Assembly: GCA_002964805.2 (NCBI GenBank)
Contig: PUDQ02000004.1
Coordinates: 186,001-250,000, forward strand
Source of the DNA: Trametes villosa
Lineage: Eukaryota; Basidiomycota; Agaricomycetes; Polyporales; Polyporaceae
Length of the DNA: 64,000 nucleotides
Direction of reading: 5' to 3'
Positions 59,466-64,000 of this stretch are shown piece by piece. The position numbers and the translations under genes are program-made. Every line of letters begins with the position of its first letter. Position 1 is the first letter of the stretch. The notes under the pieces are model-generated. The model ran no database searches, was not told the origin of the DNA, and was given only the letters and a program-made list of their open reading frames with translations.

Positions 59466-61083
59466 ATGGACGTTGTAGCCTCTATCGAAGAGACCGAGAT
59501 CCCGGTCGTGCTCCAGCCCAGTAAGTTTCACGGATTACGAGGATCGCTCATCGACTAACCCCGTTCATAGCCGTCATCGCGTTTGCTAAGGCCCTGGAGC
59601 CTCACCGAGCCGAAATTGAAGCTATTACTCGCAAGACATTCCGTTATGGCGAGACGGAGAGGCACAACGTGAGTTGCGGTTGCAGCGGAACCCATATCGA
59701 TAGACCGTTACGATTCTACGCTGCTCAGTGATCCTTGGAGAGACTCGCCCCCATTGGCCGGTCGAGCCCCCTCGCACCTCAGCGCACGGGGCTCGCCAAA
59801 ATGGTGGAAGTGGAACTACGCCCCGGCGGGTCGGAGTTCCACTCCTACTAGCCATTACACTCTGACTTCCACTCCGAGGGTGCCCAGAACGCGTTGCCAA
59901 TACTTGCGGGGAGCGTGTGTGTGAAGGCGATAACGATGCACACGTGAATGAGGCAGAGGATGCATGCGTGAAGATAGCGCAGATGTGAACGACCTGGGCG
60001 TCACTGAGCGAGGTGTAGGCGCCATCCCGGGCACGAGTGTGGACGAAGTGGACGCCTCCGGCCAGCACAGCGAAGGCGAAGCCAAGGACAGCCGTGTGCA
60101 CGGGGTGGTCAGCGAGCGCGTTGATGAACGTGCTATGCCCACCAGGCTACTAAAGAGCAGCGCAGAATTCGAACGGTCTATCGATATGGAACTCCGCTGT
60201 CATTCAAGCATCACTGTTCGCCGCTAACACCTGTTTCAGCTGGACGTGTACTACCCCCCTGCTGAGGCTCTATCTGGCGGCTCAGTTCCCGTCCTCTTTT
60301 TCGTCTACGGCGGAGGTTTTGACTCGGGCACCCGCAAGTTCGACGCGCCCGTCGACCTTGTCTACTCTAACGTCGGCGCGTTCTATGCCAAACGCGGGTA
60401 AGTTCCCCGTTCGCCCTTGCATGCCTACGCACACCCTGATATCCCTCCCCAGCATCCTCACCGTGATCGCAGACTACCGTCTCGCCACGCACGCCCAGTT
60501 CCCCGCGCAAGCCGAGGACGTGCGCGATGCGCTCACCTGGTTCCTCGACAACACCTCCACTGTTGCCGCCGGCGCACCCTCGGCCCCCTCCCTCTCCGAC
60601 CCTCGCGTCTTCGTCATGGGCCACTCCGCGGGCGCGCACATCATCACCTCGCTCTTCCTCCTCCCGTCTGTGCTCCCGCTCGCCTCGCCCGTGCGCGCGG
60701 CGGTGCGCGGGCTCGTGCCTCAGGGGGGCGTGTACCGCTTCGACTGGGAGAAGCCAATCCTGCGCCCGGGTGTGCTGGAGAGCCTGTACGGCTCGTCGGA
60801 GCGCGCGCGCGAGCTCATGCCGATCGTGCTGCTGGAGAACGCGGACGAAGCGCTCCTGAAGTCGCTCCCGGACGTGTACGTGCTCGTGAGCGAGCGCGAC
60901 CCGCAGCGGCTGAAGGAGATGAGCGACGAGTTCGTGAAGACGCTGGAGGGCAAGCTCGGGAAGAGCGTCAAGTTTGAGGAGATGAAGGGCCATAACCACA
61001 TCAGCCCCCATCTCGCGCTGTCCAGCGGCCAGGGCGAGGAGTGGGCCGTGAAAGCCGTGGAGTGGATCAAGTCTAAGGTGTAG
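59466..61083 (+). CDS. Alpha/beta hydrolase (esterase-like)
   Basis: Four exons from ATG 59466 (MDVVASIEETEIPVVLQP) to TAG 61083, about 315-320 aa. Landmarks: 'YGETERHN|LDVYYPPAEALS' spanning intron 2; oxyanion-hole region 'VLFFVYGGGFDSGTR', with Tyr where HGGG is usual; nucleophile elbow 'VFVMGHSAGAHIITSLF' (GHSAG); 'LVSERDP' with the likely catalytic Asp; 'MKGHNHISPHLAL' with the catalytic His. The arrangement resembles carboxylesterases and kynurenine-formamidase-like hydrolases. The substrate is unknown. Intron 2 (59669-60239) is 571 nt, ten times the local norm, because it contains the inverted-repeat element described separately. Coding frames on both sides are in phase, so the gene should still work if the intron is spliced. 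Confidence 0.9.
59683..60200. mobile_element. MITE-like element with ~45-bp terminal inverted repeats, inside an intron
   Basis: The left end 59683-59726 (CAGCGGA..CCATATCGATAGACCGTT.CGA.TTCT.CGCTGCTC) is repeated in inverted orientation at 60155-60200, with only a few mismatches or small indels over about 45 bp. The enclosed ~430 bp has no transposase. It includes a GC-rich palindrome and an open minus-strand stretch with a hydrophobic segment ('HTAVLGFAFAVLAGGVHFVH'). Removing the element leaves an intron of about 54 nt, the local norm, so the insertion explains the large intron. A clear target-site duplication was not found; the outer boundary is fuzzy because the repeats may extend outward. 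Confidence 0.75.
59806..59845. repeat. GC-rich imperfect palindrome, copy B
   Basis: GGAAGTGGAACTACG...CGGAGTTCCACTCC: the arms AGTGGAACT and AGTTCCACT are exact reverse complements around a GC-rich centre. It lies inside the intronic element and resembles copy A at 25578-25618. Confidence 0.65.
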
Positions 61084-61234
61084 GCGTTCAAGGTGACCGA
61101 TCATTATTACAGCTATAGGGACGATATGATATCTACGAGCTCAGGCCTCAGGATGTTGTAACATGCGTAACGGGAATACAGAACGAGTATGAGAGATAAA
61201 GTGAAGTACAGCGCGCATATATGCATCAATCGCA
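61084..61234. other. Short gap between convergent genes
   Basis: 150 bp between the hydrolase stop and the stop of the RhoGEF-like gene, so the two 3' UTRs probably overlap. Confidence 0.5.
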
Positions 61235-64000
61235 CTAGGAAGGCGATCGACCCGGAGGAACCTGCCCTCCTACCGATCCAGCAGCCCACTCGCCCGCCAC
61301 CGCAACAGGCACCTCCTCCCTCTGCATCTCTCTCAGCACCTGCTGGAACCGGAGCGTCCACCACCCACGCTCCTCCCGCTCCCCACGCGCCCGGTCTTCA
61401 TCCACGCCCTGCGCTGCCGCGTCGAACTGCATTGACGGGCTCTTTGGGAGCGGCAGGCCCGACGACAAGATGCCAACCAGCGACTGGCGCGTGTCCAGCT
61501 CGAGGTCGTCGGTGACCACCGCAGGAAGCGCGGGGTAGGAGAGCCCGCGCACGGTGTGGTGGTAGCACTTTCGTAGAGCTTTGAACAGCTCGTCCGGCTT
61601 GGAGGTAGGGTCGAGCGAAGGCGGAAGGGAGAGCGCGATGTCGATCGGGGAGGCGTTCTCGACCGTGATGCCCGTGTCGAGCTGGTCCGGGGGAATGGGG
61701 ATGAGGCTTAGGCAGACTGAGCGTTCTATGAGGTTGAGATGTGAGTGCTTGTATATATATGAACATCGCATACACATACCTCCGGTCTCCGTCACGCCAA
61801 GGATCCTGGAAAGCCCTATGCCATCCACGAGACGCGAGCGCGGCTCTTCGTCGCTGCCCCGGGCTCCGTAGCTACTACCTGAGGCATTCGGCACAGCTAG
61901 AACGACAAGATCCGAGAAGACCATAACGTTCAAGGGCACGTCCTCAGCCTGCTGAGCCCTAGGAGTCGCTGGGGTCGACCTCGCGTGGCCCTTGGAGCTT
62001 ACGCGCCCGGGCAGACGAAGTCCAGGGAATTGGTCCGAGCGCGGAGTCGCCAGCACAAATCCACTGGAGGCGGTCGACGCGGTGTCGTAGGTCTGCACCG
62101 AGAGCATGGAGGAGACCGAGGAACCGAACGACCCCGCGCGCGAACGCCGTGTTGTCCAGTCCCGTATCGCCGTAGCCAGCCTCGAAGACGTTCGGTCTCC
62201 ACGAGCAGGAACCCGACGCGTCGCATCAGGGTTTGAGTGAGGTGAAGGAACATCGTTGGCTGTGGCTGGAGTGTTACCCCGGAGTCGAACGTCGCTCTCA
62301 GCGGTGCTGGGGGACTCTTCTGTCCGTACGAGCATACCGAACCAGAGAAGCCGTCGAGAGCGCCTGGCTAACGCTTGCGAGACAGGTAGTCCATCGGTGC
62401 GCGACGAGAGGTCCTTGACGAAGTCGTACTCCTCCTCGCGGGCCTTAACCTCCTCCATTACTCTGACCGCGGTTCGGGTCGAGTATAACAGAGAGGTCGT
62501 CGCGAGGTAGTCAGGGTGCCCTCGTGGAGTCAGCTCATACAGCCTCTGGAGCGCGTCATCGTTAGCAAAGCGCGCGCATATACTCACCCATTCACGTACC
62601 TGGAAGACGTCGAGGTAACTGCGCAACCGCGCATACGGCTCTTCGAACATCTTCTCCAGCGGCCACTCCCCCTCCACCCTCTCCCTCTCCTTCATCCTCA
62701 GGTACTCGCCGAACTCGCCTCCGTCCTGCTCCGTATGCCACCGCACCGCCTCTTTCATGCCCTCATACTTCACGAGATACGGCATGTACATCTCCAGGCG
62801 AGGCACGAATCCCTTCAATGTACCCGCGACGCGCTGTACGATCGAGCCCGTCTGCCAGATAGAGGCCACCGCAGAGAGGGCGCGGGCGATCGCGTCGTGA
62901 AGGTTCACGATGTCCTCGATCCAGTCGAAGAACCGCGCGATCTCCACGGGCAGTCCGGGGAGCCAAGCCCGAGACTCGCGCGAGCGTAGCGGGAGAAAGG
63001 TCGTGCGAACGACGCGTCGGGCGCACTTCACGAAGGTGTCCTCGGACGCAGAGAATGAGTAGATCAGCTCCTGGCGCTCCATCTCCTCGGCACCATAGTG
63101 TCGACTGAGAGAGCGGTAGACGTCGGCAGACAGCGTAGATCTCCAGGAGTTCGACGGCTCGTGCACCAAGACCACTGGAGGAGAGAGCGGCGCTTCCTCT
63201 TGATCGTGCTCGTACTCAGATGCAGGGCTAAGACTCGCGTGGTCTTCGTACTCGGATGGAGGGCTAGACGCAGTAGACACGGAGACGGAATCTGGAGAAG
63301 CCTGCCGATGATGTCGACTAGATATTCCAGGACTAGAGGCGCGATGTCCAGAATGGTGAGAGGAGCCCCAAGAACCGTGATCCGCCAGAGGAGTCCTCTC
63401 TTGCTCGCGTTGGTCTACAGCGGGACGACGATGTAGTGCGCCATTCGAGTTGGTAGTCTTCGACTCTAGAGCGTCGAAGAGAGCGGCAGCGCCCTTGCTA
63501 AGTTCCCTGCTAATCCGCACTTGGTCTTGCCAGCCAGCATCGGCCACAGAGAGATCGCTGTCCGCGCGAGAGATACCAGGCATCAGAGAAGTACCACTGC
63601 CCTGACGAGAGAGCGGCGGGCGCTGTTCCAGTTCCGGTTCATCAGGAGTAGTGTTACCGCCGTAGGAGAGAGACTCCGGGATACCAAAAGCTCGACGCTC
63701 ACGAGTCCCAGCATCCTGTCCTCTAGACAAGTTCCCGCCAGACGTCCTAGGTGATGGAGACAGAAGCCGAGAAGACCGCAGACCAGACTCAGTAGACTGC
63801 CTTTGATGAGAGTTCCGCCTAGAGGTGTTTGTCGTAACTTTCGAGGAATCCTTGCGAGATGTCGGAGGCCGTTCGTAGCTAGATTTCGAGCGCCCGTGAG
63901 CAGGTCTGGTAGGAGCGGAGGACACGTCCACGGACGGTTCGCGAGGTGAGTTGAGCAGAGGAGACCTGGAACGTCTACGGTCTGTAGGTTGCGGGGATTG
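61235..64000 (-). CDS. RhoGEF-like protein (DH and PH-like regions), 5' end beyond the window
   Basis: DH-PH proteins load GTP on Rho-family GTPases. The frame is open from the right edge; it reads 'SRSPLLNSPREPSVDVSSAP' upstream of the first codons fully inside, so the start lies outside. The N-terminal ~280 visible residues are Ser/Arg-rich and disordered. The DH-like block is about 63150-62350: 'LSRHYGAEEMERQELIYSFS', 'EDTFVKCARRVVRTTFLPLR', 'LPGLPVEIARFFDWIEDIVN', 'GFVPRLEMYMPYLVKYEGMK', 'SYLDVFQ', 'RLYELTPRGHPDYLATTSLL'. A PH-like region follows ('RRLLWFGMLVRTEE', 'LNVMVFSDLVVLAVPNAS', 'LSRILGVTE'). It ends at a stop at 61235. At least two probable introns (near 62548-62601 and 61727-61780) are 54 nt, in frame and free of stops, so the frame alone does not reveal them. 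Confidence 0.75.
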   Translation of the reverse strand, partial: QSPQPTDRRRSRSPLLNSPREPSVDVSSAPTRPAHGRSKSSYERPPTSRKDSSKVTTNTSRRNSHQRQSTESGLRSSRLLSPSPRTSGGNLSRGQDAGTRERRAFGIPESLSYGGNTTPDEPELEQRPPLSRQGSGTSLMPGISRADSDLSVADAGWQDQVRISRELSKGAAALFDALESKTTNSNGALHRRPAVDQREQERTPLADHGSWGSSHHSGHRASSPGISSRHHRQASPDSVSVSTASSPPSEYEDHASLSPASEYEHDQEEAPLSPPVVLVHEPSNSWRSTLSADVYRSLSRHYGAEEMERQELIYSFSASEDTFVKCARRVVRTTFLPLRSRESRAWLPGLPVEIARFFDWIEDIVNLHDAIARALSAVASIWQTGSIVQRVAGTLKGFVPRLEMYMPYLVKYEGMKEAVRWHTEQDGGEFGEYLRMKERERVEGEWPLEKMFEEPYARLRSYLDVFQVREWVSICARFANDDALQRLYELTPRGHPDYLATTSLLYSTRTAVRVMEEVKAREEEYDFVKDLSSRTDGLPVSQALARRSRRLLWFGMLVRTEESPSTAESDVRLRGNTPATANDVPSPHSNPDATRRVPARGDRTSSRLATAIRDWTTRRSRAGSFGSSVSSMLSVQTYDTASTASSGFVLATPRSDQFPGLRLPGRVSSKGHARSTPATPRAQQAEDVPLNVMVFSDLVVLAVPNASGSSYGARGSDEEPRSRLVDGIGLSRILGVTETGGMCMRCSYIYKHSHLNLIERSVCLSLIPIPPDQLDTGITVENASPIDIALSLPPSLDPTSKPDELFKALRKCYHHTVRGLSYPALPAVVTDDLELDTRQSLVGILSSGLPLPKSPSMQFDAAAQGVDEDRARGEREERGWWTLRFQQVLREMQREEVPVAVAGEWAAGSVGGQVPPGRSPS

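Noticed and set aside
60367..61104. Minus-strand open frame opposite the alpha/beta hydrolase
   Set aside because: The plus strand carries all hydrolase motifs in this interval; the antisense protein is His/Arg-rich with no pattern.

Overview
The window is nuclear DNA of a GC-rich basidiomycete fungus, most likely a wood- or litter-associated Agaricomycete. The signs are: genes broken by many introns of about 45-65 nt (GTGAGT/GTACGT-type donors, CAG/TAG acceptors), a single-copy tRNA with a U-run terminator, fungal housekeeping genes (ERG1, DPH2, TOM70, YPP1/TTC7, EOS1-like, NUDT21), an AA9 lytic polysaccharide monooxygenase, and basidiomycete-restricted families (DUF6535 membrane proteins, F-box gene families, Ser/Pro-rich single-pass membrane proteins). 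Gene models were spliced by eye by joining reading frames at GT..AG sites. For EOS1-like and ERG1 the exon sum was checked and is divisible by three.

Layout. 0.4-7.3 kb (minus strand): EOS1-like membrane protein, squalene epoxidase ERG1, diphthamide synthase subunit DPH2. 7.5-12.4 kb (plus): TOM70, divergent from DPH2 across about 220 bp, then an unrecognised protein whose C-terminus looks calponin-homology-like. 12.8 kb: tRNA-Glu(UUC). 13.3-14.4 kb (minus): MYND zinc-finger protein. 16.2-19.2 kb: large F-box protein. 20.5-24.7 kb: two lineage-specific proteins facing each other. 26.6-30.5 kb: YPP1/TTC7-type TPR scaffold. 31-35.5 kb: two low-complexity, probably nuclear proteins. 36.2-45 kb (plus): an accessory-looking run of ornithine-cyclodeaminase/mu-crystallin family protein, short-chain dehydrogenase, AA9 LPMO and DUF6535 protein. 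45.9-48.8 kb: second F-box protein, paralogous to the first. 48.9-53.1 kb (minus): NRPS-like adenylation-thiolation-reductase enzyme. 54.8-56.4 kb: single-pass membrane protein. 57.9-59.0 kb: NUDT21/CFIm25. 59.5-61.1 kb: alpha/beta hydrolase. 61.2-64 kb: RhoGEF-like protein running off the right edge.

How it fits together. Conserved core genes (sterol synthesis, translation-factor modification, mitochondrial import, PI4-kinase scaffold, mRNA 3'-end processing) are interleaved with fast-evolving families. The core genes do not form one pathway. The 36-53 kb stretch has the most accessory character: oxidoreductases, LPMO, DUF6535, F-box, A-T-R synthetase, and TATA boxes close to several starts. 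The most concrete novelty is a roughly 0.52-kb element with about 45-bp terminal inverted repeats. It sits inside an otherwise normal-sized intron of the alpha/beta hydrolase and carries a GC-rich palindrome of which a diverged copy lies at 25.6 kb.
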